From Pampus argenteus (Eukaryota; Chordata; Actinopteri; Scombriformes; Stromateidae): DNA of 64,000 bases. Positions within the stretch are counted from its first letter, which is position 1; the number at the start of each line of letters is the position of its first letter. Below, piece after piece: positions 11,906 to 24,217 of this stretch. The notes beneath the pieces are model-generated. The model searched no databases. It was not told where the DNA came from and saw only the letters and a program-made list of their open reading frames with translations. A program made the position numbers and the translations under genes. Where the stretch lies: assembly GCA_036937835.1 (NCBI GenBank), contig CM072860.1:3280501-3344500 (forward strand), given 5' to 3'.

Positions 11906-14387
11906 ATGCTGCGGAGGGAATCTGACTCCCACGGCCTCTTTTCCTCTGGAGAGACGTCTGACAATGACTGTGAGGTGAGGTCGTTTTTATATTTACACAC
12001 CTCAAGGTGACACGCTGCTGTTAAAGTTGACTTTAATTACATTTTTCTAACATCTGCAGAGCAGGTAATAGAAGTCTTTAAATTATTCACTTCTTGTGAA
12101 TGAATCACATGGATTTTTCTCAAATGTCTGGCCTGTGCCAGTCAACCGTCCTCCGCCGTTGAGCAGCTAAAAAACACGAGTGGGTGGGAATAAAGGTTAA
12201 AAGCCTGAAATCTCACCGCCGTCAGGGATGCATGATGATTAAAACTTTCGCTGATGATATTTGACAAACTTTAGCTATTATATATATATATAAAGCTTCA
12301 CTCTTCGTCCTTTTCTACTTTGTTAATGTGCTGCTCTGGCTGAAAGCTAAAAGGAATAAGTCAATAGATCACACATCTTTTCATCCTCACTTTCTCTGTT
12401 TCTCTGTCTCAGATGGGGGCGAGTTGTGGAGAGGTAGATGTCGTGTGTCTGTGCGAGGCCGGTCCCTGTACACTTTATTCAGAAGCACACACGCCTACGC
12501 CGGTGAGTGCTCAAGCTTTCCACTTAAGTGTCCGCGGCCGTCGCTCAACCAGCTCACATCAGAATGTTTTCTTCATCTGTAATCGCGCTCTCAATGCACG
12601 CCTTCGCCTTCGTCCTTTTACTTTGTAATATACTGTACAGTCCGAGGTACTGACACATCTTCTTCTGCTCTCAGGACACACTGTTGTGTGAACACTGTGG
12701 AAAAAACAGAGTAATGATAACCAGGTACTCTGAGGGATACGGCACAGAGGTAATGTGTGTGTGTGTGTTTCTTTATGTAAAGTGTTGTATCTGAAGATTT
12801 TAAAGATTAGCGTTGCCTTCATTTGGCGGTTTCGTAAGGTTGTTTTTAGGTTTCCACAATGTGAGACAAATGTATTCAATTTGCACTGTTTTATTTAAAG
12901 GGATAGTTCCAAAATATAAAAAAATCAAACTGTGGTTTTGAACAGGAGAAGAAGTTTTGATCTTCTCATCAAACTATCTGCCAAAAAGTGAATGAGCGTA
13001 CTTCCCAAAAATGTTGAGCTATTTCTATAAGTCACAAAAACGTAGCGTTCGTGGTTATGTATGTATATGTAAATACCAGTAATGCAACACTACAGTAGTC
13101 AGTATGGCTGGGCATCGTTTGAAGTATACAGTATTATTGCCAACACCATTAAGAGTCACTGAGCTCATGAGTCATGTGTAGGGGTGTCAGCTGATTCATG
13201 CCGAATAACAATGGTGATAATAAAAAGTGACGCACACAGATAAATGTCATCAGTGTAGATGATGATTTACTGGGGCTGCTAAAACATGTTCAGATATTCC
13301 TGTGTGCTTCATACATACATGTTCTTATATGTTTGCTTTCCTATACATCTGCAGGAGGAGTGTGTATTGTCTGACCCTCAGGGGGAGAGTGATGCAGATG
13401 CTGATATAGAGGATACAGATTGCAGGTGCTCACACACTCACACACACACAACACGCACGCACACACCCACACACATGTGCTTATTCACATATGTCTTGTA
13501 GTTTTGTTTTTTTTTTGTTCCTGACTTTTCTTGCTTTAGACTCCAGGAGCCCGGTTCTCTCCAGCGAATCAGCTCACGGAGACGTAAGCGTCCGCGGGTG
13601 GCGCGGCAAGACACCACCGAGAGCGAGGACGATGGCGGGCGGAGTCACAGATCCCATCGCTGGAACCTCAGGCTCAGTCCTGACAGAGCACACAACAGGA
13701 CCATACTGGAGGTAGATAAGCTGCACTAGACTAGATCGCTATGGAAACACACAGATGTAGTATGTCAGTCTAAAGCAGGGCGAGAAAAGAGACGAGTAAC
13801 TGTTAGTGATTGAGTCCATAATGACTCATTGACTCTGTATTTCTACAGAGAAGTTGACACTTTTTGAATGGAAGTCAATTGAAGCCAGCATCTAGTGGCT
13901 GTTGGCGGTATTGCACTTTAAGGTAAAGCCATCGTAGTTGTTGCTATCTGCTAAATGCTAACACCACCGATGGAGTTGCTTCATTTGGAAAATTTAAAAT
14001 TGAACACACACTGTAGCAGCTTCAATTTGAAGAGTTTGACATTATGGAGAAGTTGCTTATGTTTTCTCGCTGTTAATTTATGACGACTCAAACCTGAATT
14101 TATGGAGTTCGTTGTGTTTGGGTCCACTCCGTCTCTCCGTTGTCTCACGTCTTTCCGTTTTCTTTGTCTTTCAGGAGAGCATATCGCAGGTCAGGCCTCT
14201 GGTCATCTGCCGGCCAAACGTCGAGCAGCAGGGGAGTCCGCTCGAACTGCCTCGAAGCTCCAAACGTCTGACGTCTCTGTGGCCGTCGTCGCTCGCTCTC
14301 CCTCTGATCCTCCTCCTCTTGCTCCCCCTCTCACTCTCCCTCGTTATTGTTATCATGTCCTTTCTCTTACCATGGGCCAGCGCTTGA
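11906..14387 (+). CDS. Unrecognised tail-anchored protein, about 229 aa
   Basis: Exons 11906-11974, 12413-12502, 12675-12749, 13355-13425, 13540-13711 and 14175-14387 join in frame through GT-AG sites and end at TGA. The start ATG follows a short 5' UTR after an acceptor at 11880. Visible parts: an acidic/serine N-terminus (SGETSDNDCE), a cysteine-rich stretch (CGEVDVVCLCEAGPC, then CEHCGKNR) that might bind metal, an acidic segment (SDADADIEDTDC), a basic patch (SSRRRKRPRVARQ) that could be a nuclear localisation signal, and one hydrophobic segment of about 30 residues at the extreme C-terminus (residues roughly 197-229). That layout suggests a tail-anchored protein of the ER or nuclear envelope. 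I do not recognise the family. A 5' noncoding exon probably ends at 10808. Confidence 0.6.
13846..13925 (+). repeat. Dispersed repeat fragment
   Basis: The text 'gttgacactttttgaatggaagtcaatt' followed by 'catctagtggc' recurs as a reverse complement at about 39215-39285. It lies in an intron of the tail-anchored protein gene. This marks both as copies of one dispersed element. Confidence 0.65.
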
Positions 14388-15743
14388 CCCATATTTACTG
14401 TTTCATTCCAAAGATTTCCACCCATTCATATAATGTCGAGGATAGCACAAATGGAAACAAATTATGGTGCTTTATAAAGGATCGAAGACTTACTTCAAGA
14501 TGTTCTAATAGATGTGACCCTCCATATTTTAGAGATACCGGACCTCATGCAAGAACACTTTCATATTCGTATCCGAACTCTCGCTTCCTTTTTTTGCTCC
14601 TGCAAGTGTTTCGAGTCATTTGTGAGATTTCGTCATCATAAAGCTACTTGTACTTCTCTCTCTGTGTGCAAGTTTCATTTACAATAATGTTACCAGAGAG
14701 ATATGAGGTGTTAAAGAGGGATGTGAGAGTCATAGAGATATTAGATATTGAACTCAGGACTCAATTAATTCATAGTCTTGCGATATCCAATTGTCTGGCG
14801 GTTCGGTCCTAACATTTCATCAACTGTATTTGTTTCCACCCAGTTTTAACAAGATGAGAGATTATCTTCAGTCTCTAGTTTAGCAAAGTGTTTATAGTCT
14901 AGAGCAAATCTACTTGCACAAGCGGTTCTTGGATGAGGCCCATTTGATTCTGAGATTTCTTGATACCGAGTCACATTTTTGAAAAAAGGATTTTTTTGCA
15001 TTTCGGCACCATGACCATCATAGGTTTAATTAAAAACTCTTACTTCATACAGCATCTGTTAAATCTATTCTGTGTACTTTCATCCAAGATCTGTTCACCA
15101 TGAAAACAACATCAACTATTTCTCACCCTCCCCGTCTCACTTTCTCACCCCCTTGTTTATAAAAATAGACCTCTCGTCTCGCTCCTTATACTAATGAGCC
15201 ACAGGGGTGACGTGTGGGGAAAGGTTTCAGGGCTGTGCAGGTACACCCATACAGGAAAATAGCAGGCTCGAGGAAAAATATTGAAATGGCGATGCTGCTG
15301 AACTATGCAATTCCTCTGTTCCTACTGTGGCATCTTAGCTGCTGTTTGAGAACGTCTCTTATGTCCTTGGCACTGTTGTCACCTTCTTGGCCCCTTCCCT
15401 TTTATCTCTAAGGAATATATTTTGTGAATGCAGGGACTTAAATAGAGCATGACCCAGTTTGAAAAAAGCAATAGCAAGAGAGATCGGATATGGCTCCCAT
15501 CGTGTATGATATACAGTGCATCTGTTGGTTTAATGACTGGATTACATGTAATATTTTGGACAGATTTGAAAAACAGGTGGATCCTGTAACTGTTTGGTCC
15601 TCTTCCTGGCTGCACTTAGCATGTGTATTTAGTAAAAAAAATAAGCTGACCTCAAATAAAAATGAGCTTTATTGTAACTTAATTATGTTAAAGCAATTTC
15701 GCACTCTACTATTTCACAGTCTTAAAGGTGGAACGTGTTATTA

Positions 15744-15776
<33 letters not shown>

Positions 15777-16155
15777 CATGTTTAAGAGGTTTTATGTCTA
15801 CGTTTGTGAAGTATTATTTAACTAAAGTGAGCTTGACAATCAGTCATGCTACTTATTCTGAAATAACTGGAAAAAGCCATTTTGCCGTGGCTTCTCTGTA
15901 CTGTATGGTTAATGTTTGTTTGTTTGTTTGTTTGTTTGTTTTCACACCACATTAATACTGCTCACATCTTTGTAGAGAAATGTTGATTCTAAACTAAGAA
16001 CAGGTTGTACTATATGAGACGTTTTGATTCATGTTTAAGACCTTTTTCCTCTTCCAGCCTGTTTTGCCATCTTGAATTTTTATTTGTGTGTGTATGTTCA
16101 CCTCTGTGTTTCATGGGGCCATAACGGTTCAATAAAATTAGATTGTATTTTGACT
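14388..16155 (+). terminator. Long 3' UTR and polyadenylation signal (AATAAA at 16131)
   Basis: After the stop codon at 14387 there is no further coding signal, but a canonical AATAAA at 16131-16136 follows a T- and GT-rich stretch. This is the best candidate 3' end for the tail-anchored protein gene and would give a 3' UTR of about 1.75 kb. An (ATT)n run (15737-15778) and a (GTTT)n run (15907-15939) lie inside it. Confidence 0.5.
15737..15778. repeat. (ATT)n microsatellite
   Basis: About 13 ATT units inside the presumed 3' UTR. Confidence 0.9.
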
Positions 16156-18520
16156 AAAAGTTTCCTTTATGCTAGTACGTGTATGTTAAGTTTGTACGTG
16201 TGGTATAAGGTACATTAGAGCACACTGACTCATTTTGCAATGACGATGCATCTTGTACCTAAGTTACCAGGAGAAGGAGAAGAAGAAGGCCTTATGAACG
16301 CAGTCCCAGCATTGCTGCTCTTGAGGAAAAGGGTCTGAGGGGAGGGTCCCATAACGAGGTTATAGCACTCTTCACTCCCCCTCTCGCTGCGTGCGTCGTC
16401 ATAGCAACAATCAGGACTGCAGTGGAAACAGACTTTTCATAAGTAGATTGTGAGCTGCCCAGATCAAAACACTTGTATGGGTGATAATGGGAGTACATCA
16501 TCTGCACATCTGCTGTGTTAGAAAGTCAGGTCCATGACCATGACGGAAAACAAATCTGCTCTGCTCGGATCAACTTTCGTTTTGTAATGTTTTCGTTTTG
16601 TTATTTAGGGAAAAAGAGTCATTTGTGTTCATTTTCTCTCATAAACAGTATTCAGTGAAGTTGTGTATAACCAGAAGTCAATTAAAGGGCCTAAAGGGTA
16701 GATTTATGATGTACAAGCAGTTCGCAGACATCCGGATGCTTACAAACACGCACAAACAGCGTTACACATTCAATCTGAAGTAAAAATGTACTTCAACTAA
16801 ATAAAAAAATTTTCATTCTTATATTGTGAGTTTTCTTCTGATTTTAAAGGCCTTTATCTTGTCTTTTTGCATAGGTTTGAATAATAACCTGAGTCATTTG
16901 TCTACTTGTTTAAACCTCCCTGTGTTTACGTGTGTGTGTGTGTCTCACACGTGAGTGGCTGTTGCCCACCAGTTTCCTTTCCAGCACACCCACAGTGCTT
17001 CAACTTCAAAGCTTTTCAATAGAAACTATGTATGTGTTGACAAAATTATCTTATAGAGCATTTATGAGCCAAGATTGCAACAAACCTTAAAGAGACCAGA
17101 TCTTCAACCAGAGGACTTGGGTTTGTACTTGAAGGAAATAGTAAGGCTGCCAATCATATTTCTCCCATATTAGCTTCTCTTAATTGGCTCCCTGTAAAAT
17201 CCAGAATAGAATTTAGAATATAAATAACTGTAGTTGTTATTGTTGCTGCTTTTCTCTCTCAACCCAACCGGTCGAGGCAGATGCCCCCCCACCTAGAGCC
17301 TGGTTCTGCTTGAGGTTTCTTCCTGTTAATGGGAAGTTTTTCCTTGCTGCCGTCACCAAGTGGGAAGGGGTAATTGTTGGGTCTAGACCTAATCTATATG
17401 TAAAGTATCATGAGACAACTTTTTTTGCGATTTGGCGCGATTTTAATAAAATTAACTTGACTTCACTGAAGTGTCAGACACTCTCTACCAACTGGTTCTA
17501 TAGATGAGCTTGACCTCTGACCTCTGAACATAAAGCATCACAGCTGTTTACAAAAGCAAACATTAGTTGACATTTGAAACAATGTGATAATACAAGGAGC
17601 ATATTTGTGAGGGTCCTTTGTCAGCTGCTAGTAGGCACGACCTGGCTATTTTTCAAATGAAGGTGACCCAGCTATTTGCTTTCTCTGACAGCACAAAAGG
17701 CGACAGGTTTAAATGTGTTTTTTTCATTCTCCCTCGGCCTCCTTCTTACCCGCACATCTCACAATCCTTGACCCAGATTCCACAGTGCTTGGTTGTGGAG
17801 GAGCAATGTGACCCCACTTGTGACTCAAGGCATTTAATACTGATCCCCAAGTCATATGACCCAGAACAAAACAGCGTGCCAAGGCTCTATGAATCTTGGT
17901 TCAGTCTCAGACAGGCAGAATTCCAGCTGCCTGTAATCATCTGCCTCTAAATCATTCCCTTGTTTATTTATTGCTTGGGTCAAATCTTTGCAGTATAAAT
18001 TTAAGAACTTTTGACGAAGGGATTGGAAAAAAGAAAATCAATAAACTGCATAGCCTGTAAAATATATTATGAAAAGTGATGTAAGAGAACAAAACTATTG
18101 AACAATGTACCATATTAAAAATTAGTTAGAGTTAAAACTAAAAACAATTAATTAAGCATTAATTTAGCTATTAGTTTATCAATGCCATCACAAATCTTTG
18201 TTATGTTTCTGACATCACAAAAAGTTTTAAATTTCGATTACTTCCTGATATCGTAATTTGAATACATTATACCCACGTGTTTGGTTATATGAGGACTCAT
18301 AGGCATATTTACAGGAGAGAGAGGCAGGAGAGGATCAAACAGACAACACAGCTGGTGTCTGCAGATGGGATAAGAGGTAGAGCTGGTTGCAATATTAACA
18401 ACAACATTTCAACAGTGGATTACTGCTGGTCCTACATGATTTTCTCTCTGCATCTTTTCTCATAAACTGTGCAAAAAGTAAGTGACCAACCAATCTTTTG
18501 GCATCCTTAAGGTGGTGATG
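16156..18520. other. Intergenic region between the tail-anchored protein gene and klhl33-like copy 1
   Basis: Apart from the retroelement relic at 17130-17465 I see no gene. Short open frames here are of ordinary chance length and show no recognisable domain. The promoter of the downstream kelch gene must lie in the last few hundred bases, but no TATA box was obvious. Confidence 0.5.
17130..17465 (+). mobile_element. Non-LTR retrotransposon 3' end / related short element
   Basis: The bases near 17165-17220 translate to a stretch like LASLNWLPVKSRIEFRI, matching the 'LHWLPV..RI.FK' block downstream of reverse transcriptase in fish LINEs. This is followed by a conserved fish repeat tail ('gaggtttcttcctgttaatgggaagtttttccttgctgccg') and by 'gatttggcgcgattttaataaaatt'. 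Nearly all of the coding part is missing, so this is a 5'-truncated relic. A related tail occurs at 37131-37197. Confidence 0.6.
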
Positions 18521-18569
18521 TTTGGATGGGTTAAAGGGACGGATAGAGATCATAGCGTTACTGGGCATT

Positions 18570-21500
18570 ATGGCACAAGCTAATCTATGCCCCCAGAAGT
18601 GGAATGAATGGGAGAAGGAGATGGAGGAGAAGATAAGAAAGGAGAGGGCGATCCATTGGGCTAAAATGGAGGTGAATGAAGAGAACAGCAGTGACGGGGA
18701 GGAGGAAGAAGAGGAGGAAGTGGAACAAAATGATGCAGATGAGAGGGGAGATGATGAGGAAAAGATGGAGGTGAAGGGAGCAGAGGTAATGGAGGAAGAA
18801 GAAGAGGGAGAAAATGTGGTACAAAGGCAGGTTAAGGACAGGTTGGTGGTCAGTGAGGAAGAAGCGAGTGAGGTGAAAGAAGCAAATGGAATAAATGAAG
18901 CGGAGGAAGGGGAAAAGAATAAGGTAAAGGGGAATGAGGGGGGCGAGAGGGAAATCAAAGAATCAGAGGAAGAGGAAGACGATGGGGAAAATGATGTAGA
19001 TAAGGTAGATATGGAAGTTAATGGGAGTGATGACGAAGACGGAAAGATGAAGGAAGTAAAGGAAATGGAGAAAAGGGAGGAAGAGGAAGAAAATGTGAAT
19101 GGTAGGAAGGTTAAGCTGAATGATGAGGTGAATGAGGTAAAGAAAGCAGAGGAAATGGTTAAAGGAGAGGAAGAAGGAGAAAATAAGGTTGAGAGGGACA
19201 GGGAGGGTGAGGAAGATGAGGAGGAGGAAGTTGGGGAGGTGAAGGAAGCAGAGCAGGAGGAGGGGGGAGAGGTAGAAGATGAAGATGATGGGGAAGAGGA
19301 GCAACAGGAACAGGAAGAAACTGGAGACAACCACCTAGAAGAGCAGAGCAGAAAAAACATGAATGAGAAAAGAAGTGAAGATGAGCACATCCAGCAAAAC
19401 CAAGGAAGTGTAACTCAAGAAGACGAAGACCTTTCAGACTCAGTGGAATCCGATGACAAGGATGAACAGGAAAAAAGTGCAAATGAATGTGGCAACTATG
19501 AAAGAATGGAGGATGAAGAGAGAGTTGAGAAACAATATCAGGATCTCGAAGAAGTGCAAGATCCTTATGAAAGGTCTTGGACTTTTGAGGAAAGGAAAGA
19601 AAAGAAAGACAAGAAGACAGACTCTTGGACAATGCATGAAGAAGATATTCAGGATGTGCTTCAAGAGGAAGATGACGAGTCTACAGATAATGAGGAAGCA
19701 GATCCTTCAATGGATGAAGACGTGAATATTGACGATGAAAATGTGGTGCAGATTTACTGCCAAGATGATTACCCCACACATATATTCCAAACCTTGACAG
19801 AGTTCAGGGAATCCTCCATTCTTACTGACCTTACTTTGAGCACAGAAGATGGGAAGAGTTTTTGCGTACACTTCCCTGTCCTGGCTGCCGTCAGCTCCCT
19901 CATCAGGGAAAGTCTGAGTGAAAGCAATGTAGTAAGCGATAATGTTAATGAAATAAAAGACAATGATAAAAGCGTTAGACTGCAAAAGTGGTCAGTATCC
20001 TTGAGTCCAGAGGTGGATCATGTTGGATTAGAGGCAGTTGTGGAGTTTGCCTACACTGGACTCATATCATGTTTAAACAGAGACACTGTAGACCAGATAA
20101 AAGCTGCTGCTCAAACACTGGGTACCCCAAGGGTGTTGGATCTCTGTGTCAAAGAAGAAGAGAAGTCAACAAAAACTGGAGGACAGAAGAAAGAAGTCGG
20201 GATTTCTGCTGCCGAACAAATGGTGATCAGTCTTCGGTCCATAAAACAGCTGTGGATGGACAGAGTGGGCTGTGATGTTATTCTAAAAACTCTTGTGGCA
20301 TCACTTCATGGTGAGTAGGCCACCAAAGAGTTGTAAATCTGCATTACTGTGTTTGGATGCCGCTTAATTGCATATAAAGTTAATGTAAAGACCCAATAAT
20401 TCACCCTTGTTGACGCAAATTGACGCCCATTGCAAAACTCCTGTTGAATTCTCAATATGTTACCTGGGATTATAGTGATTTTAAACTGGCTTCATAACCA
20501 TCTTGCCTTCAGTCCACAGAGTTATCCTGGCCGCAAGTAATGACTACTTCCGTGGCATGTTCACCTTGGGAATGAGGGAGTGCCTTCAGCCTTGTGTCGC
20601 CCTTCCCTTCCTTTTAACTTCAGAGCTGGAAGTTCTTATTGGCTGCTCCTACAGTGGTGCTATCCCCCTCAACTGGAGTTGTGTCTTCGAGATCACTGTT
20701 ACCTCCCTTCAGCTCCAGTACCAGCCTGCTCTCTCCTTGTGCCTTCGCTTCCTACAACAAGAAATAAATCCTCACTCCTGCTTGGATGTGGCAGCTTTTG
20801 CTGAGGCCTATGACATGGTGCAGCTTCTTGAATTCGCTGACGATTTTGTCATGCGGGAATTCCAAAAGGTGGCTTTCACCTCAAAGTTCAAGGACCTGCC
20901 AGCCAAACAGCTCCTTAAGTACCTGAACAGCTGCTCACTGTGTGTTCCATCTGAACTTGTTGTATTCAAAGCAGTAGTGGCCTGGATCCAAGCTAAGCCC
21001 AAAAGAAGACTGAAACTTGCTAAAGAACTAATGAAAACCATCCACTTTCCCTTGATGACGTTTAAGGAATTCAAAGAGGTTCAATCTTTGAATATGTGGT
21101 CTGATTACAGCCTAGCAGAGCTCTACGAAGAAGTTCTTGAGGATTTCTGCTCCAATAAGATAGCATCACAGAGTGAGTGCCGCATTTATCTTCCAAAAGA
21201 AAGTCTAGTCTTGATTGGAGGTGACCAGATCTGTGAGGACCTGGGTAACCGCAGCATCAGCAGAGAACTCTGGTTTGGCAATTCCCTGGTGAACCATACA
21301 GGGATTAAAAAGGCCATGGAGTGGAGAAAGTTGGGAGAAATGCCAGAACCAGCAAGGTTTAGACATGAAGTGGCTGTGTTCAAAGGACAACTGTATGTGT
21401 TTGGGGGCAAGAGTTATTATGGCATTGGTGACACCTTGGATTCTGTTTATAGGTGAGAGGGTACTCTTGGATCCCATCAAATATTTGCATTTTTTACACT

Positions 21501-22505
21501 TCTAAATACTTGTTTTACTGTCTCTACTCTTACATTTGTCTCATTTAACCAAAACTAGGTATGACCCTCTTCAAAACAGCTGGGAGAAATTGGCTGAAAT
21601 GCAAGAAAAGAGATGCGCTTTCTCTGTGGTTGTCCTGGATGGAAACATATATGCCATTGGTGGACATTGTGACCCTGAATATATAGAGAGCGTGGAACGG
21701 TACAGCCCCACTGCAAACTCTTGGGGGTATGTTGAACAGAATATTTATTTTTCATAGTGTGCTACATCTTTTAAGTATTTTAAGTTTGCCAACAATTCCA
21801 AAGGCCTGCTAGCATATATCTGCTATTGGCATGCTAACCAAATGCAATGTTTTGTTTGCTACAATCTATACATTCACATACAATCTGGTACAGTTTGCTT
21901 TGTTTGTCAGTTGTAGACAGTCCCTTTCCATAGAGGACATTTTCAAAGTTTTCAGCTTTCAAATGAAATATTTCTATTGCAGCTTTACCTCTCCATTGGA
22001 TATGCCACTGAGTGGGCATGTTGCAAAGGTTTTACAAGGGCAGATCTTCATCTCAGGAGGGTTGAATAGTGACTACCTTTGTCTGGCATCCATGTTTCTG
22101 TATCACCCGGAGACAGGAAGCACCTATCTTGCAAACATGACTAAACCACGTGCTCACCACTGCATGGAGACCCTGGGTGACCGTCTCTATGTAGCAGGTG
22201 GAATCACCACATATGATAACATGATTATCATAGACCACCTAGCTTGTGAGGTGTACAATCCAGCGGCTGACTCCTGGACTGCCTTCACATCTTTGTCAGT
22301 GCCACATGTTGGAGCAGGAAGTGCTGTTTTGGAGGGGAAGTTTTATGTGCTTGGTGGGTACAGCCAAGAAGACTTCAGTGACACAAAGATGGTCCATCGT
22401 TATGATCCCACCATATACAGATGGGAGAACATGGGCAAGATGCCGGGGCCAAACAATGACATACGAGCATCTTTGCTGTGTTTGCCATCATATTTGCGAT
22501 TGTAA
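18570..22505 (+). CDS. klhl33: Kelch-like protein with two BTB-like regions and a long acidic N-terminus (klhl33-like copy 1)
   Basis: Exons 18570-20310, 20513-21452, 21559-21726 and 21983-22505 join in frame to 1,123 residues. Start 18570 (MAQANLCPQKWNEWEKEMEE) is preferred over 18522 because its opening resembles copy 2. Residues about 45-395 are almost entirely Glu/Asp/Lys. A first BTB-like fold follows (about 405-535; SSILTDLTLSTEDG, EFAYTGLI), then a second (about 560-690; DRVGCDVIL, HRVILAASNDYFRGMF), a BACK domain (SCLDVAAFAEAYDM) and kelch repeats (LYVFGGKSYYG, IYAIGGH, LYVAGG, FYVLGGYS). BTB-BACK-kelch proteins usually carry substrates to cullin-3 ubiquitin ligases; this role is inferred from the family. 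Two related genes lie at 28.9-32.0 and 50.7-54.9 kb. Which one is the true klhl33 orthologue is uncertain. Confidence 0.85.
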
Positions 22506-23037
22506 GAAGTGTTAAAAATGTTTAAGGTTTAATGACGCTGAATTACCATAAGCTACAGTGAGTTATACAGTGCATTTTTGGTAATATATATTTATATTAA
22601 ATGTACTGTATAAAGTGATCATGGTTTAGTTTGGTACAATAACTATTTCAGACTTTCAGAGGGTGAAGAGAGCAGTGTTTAGTCACCAAAAATAGGAAAA
22701 AGACAATGTAACATTTTTTTGTTTTGCATTTATTGTTCTGTTTACAAACTCTACTTTCATAAAAGTTACTTGAAAAATAGATGTTGTGGTTATGAGAGTT
22801 TATTTATTTTGATTGTTCAAGTTTACGTTTGTAGCACAAAATCACACAAAAAGCAATTCAAAGGACTTTACAGACAGAAAGAAAATATTATTTGGAGCTA
22901 AAATAATTATAACTTTGAATTACCCTTTCACCACATGCCTTTGAATAGATTGAAAAAAATAGTTTTACAAACATTAATATTGTGTTGTTTCTCACGTCAG
23001 GCTATAACCACAATGCAAATGTGTGATGTCTGATCAT
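22506..23037. other. Converging 3' ends of klhl33-like copy 1 and the minus-strand C1q gene
   Basis: AT-rich sequence without coding potential. It presumably holds the 3' UTRs of both flanking genes, which are transcribed toward each other. Confidence 0.5.
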
Positions 23038-24217
23038 CTACACAGTGAAGAGGAGATAACCACTGAAGGTTGTGTGTCCATTCAGGTTATCCGAAACTCT
23101 TCCGTTGTCCCACAGTTGCATGTGAACCTTATCGCCAGCAACCAGTTGCAGAACTACAGAATTACTGCTACTGTCTGAGCCGTCAACTGAAATTTTGTCA
23201 TTGGTTGAAACCTGATGAACGCCATTCTTCATTAAAATGGCCCCCATGAGATGAGTATTGTAGCCAAAGGTGCTGAAGCTGAAGTAGTAGGCACCTTTCA
23301 CTGGTGCTGTGAAGATTCCTGCAACAGAGTAAAAACAAGCAGATTCAAGAAGTGTTTCTCAAATTACAAGTAGGTTTAAGTTTAAGTTTCCACATTTTTT
23401 TCTGAGAGGGAGGAGCAAACCTTAGTGTATGGAGACAAATAATTATAAACATTTTTTGTAAGTAAAACCAACAACATTCATATTATACTTCAGTGTCGAC
23501 AAATACCAGAAGCAATTTATTGACCCATCTACAAGCACTGAGGTGCGAACACCCCCCCCCCCACACACACACAGAGTCTGCAGTACCTGTATCTTGATTG
23601 TAAGCATTGCCATTGTTTGAGAAGACTCTTTTGAACACTAGGATCTTATCTTTGCCGCTGCTGGGTCCTCTGCAAACTCTACCAGAATTTGCCAAAGAGG
23701 CGGAGAATGCAATCCGAGTAGCTGTGGACATGCAGTTACATGGTGAAATTATAAACAATAAAACCCTCACAGACAATCTCGCACACAGTTGGTAAATTTT
23801 ACAATTTTTCGATTGCAACATCATCACAAACAGCATTTCTTGGGTGTACAATATTGAACATTGGTGTCACAGAAACTTGCTAATATTTGTTTTCAGGAAT
23901 TAGATGAGAAAACGTTCTGAATAAAATGTATTTCAATTAACAAAAAGCTCAAACTTTATTGCAATATTTCCTTCATCATCTCCCAGTACACCAGGGATCC
24001 TGTCTTGAGTCACCAGATTTTGTCTGATCTTACCTTCCACAGCTGCAATCCTTTGTTGCAGCTTCGTCAGCATGCTGTCAAGGTATTCAATGTTTTTATT
24101 ATTTGTGCACTTTGTTGGTGTGTCTCTCTCTGGTTCGTTGTCACACACCCGTTGGTATGGGAGACTGGAAGATGCAAGTCCAAATAAAGCAAGGAGAAAA
24201 AACATCTTTAAGGCCAT
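23038..24217 (-). CDS. Short secreted C1q-domain protein, 199 aa
   Basis: Exons 24034-24217, 23587-23721 and 23038-23318 join in frame to 199 residues. The first encodes a signal peptide (MALKMFFLLALFGLASS), a short cysteine-containing stretch (RVCDNEPERDTPTKC) and a brief coiled-coil piece (SMLTKLQQRIAAVEG). The other two encode a globular C1q domain: RIAFSASL at its start, FSNNGNAYNQDTGIFTAPV, then GAYYFSFSTFGYN and a C-terminal FSGYLLFTV. Proteins of this type are secreted, form trimers through the C1q domain and in fish often act as lectin-like innate recognition molecules; that role is family knowledge, not shown here. The gene is head-to-head with a longer relative at 26111 and shares its promoter and first-exon sequence in inverted orientation. 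Confidence 0.85.

Noticed and set aside
14102..14641. 179-residue open frame overlapping the last exon of the tail-anchored protein
   Set aside because: A different frame from the one that keeps all six exons joined; it continues into the 3' UTR.
15490..15955. Open frames with runs of Ile or Leu
   Set aside because: Products of the (ATT)n microsatellite in the presumed 3' UTR.
18522..18569. Upstream ATG for klhl33-like copy 1
   Set aside because: The ATG at 18570 begins a stretch resembling the start of copy 2; the 16 residues before it have no counterpart. The upstream start cannot be fully excluded.
18395..19390. Long Ser/Phe/Leu-rich minus-strand open frame
   Set aside because: It is the shadow of the acidic coding exon: GAG/GAA codons read backwards give Ser, Leu and Phe. 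The plus-strand exon has conserved domains and clean splice sites.
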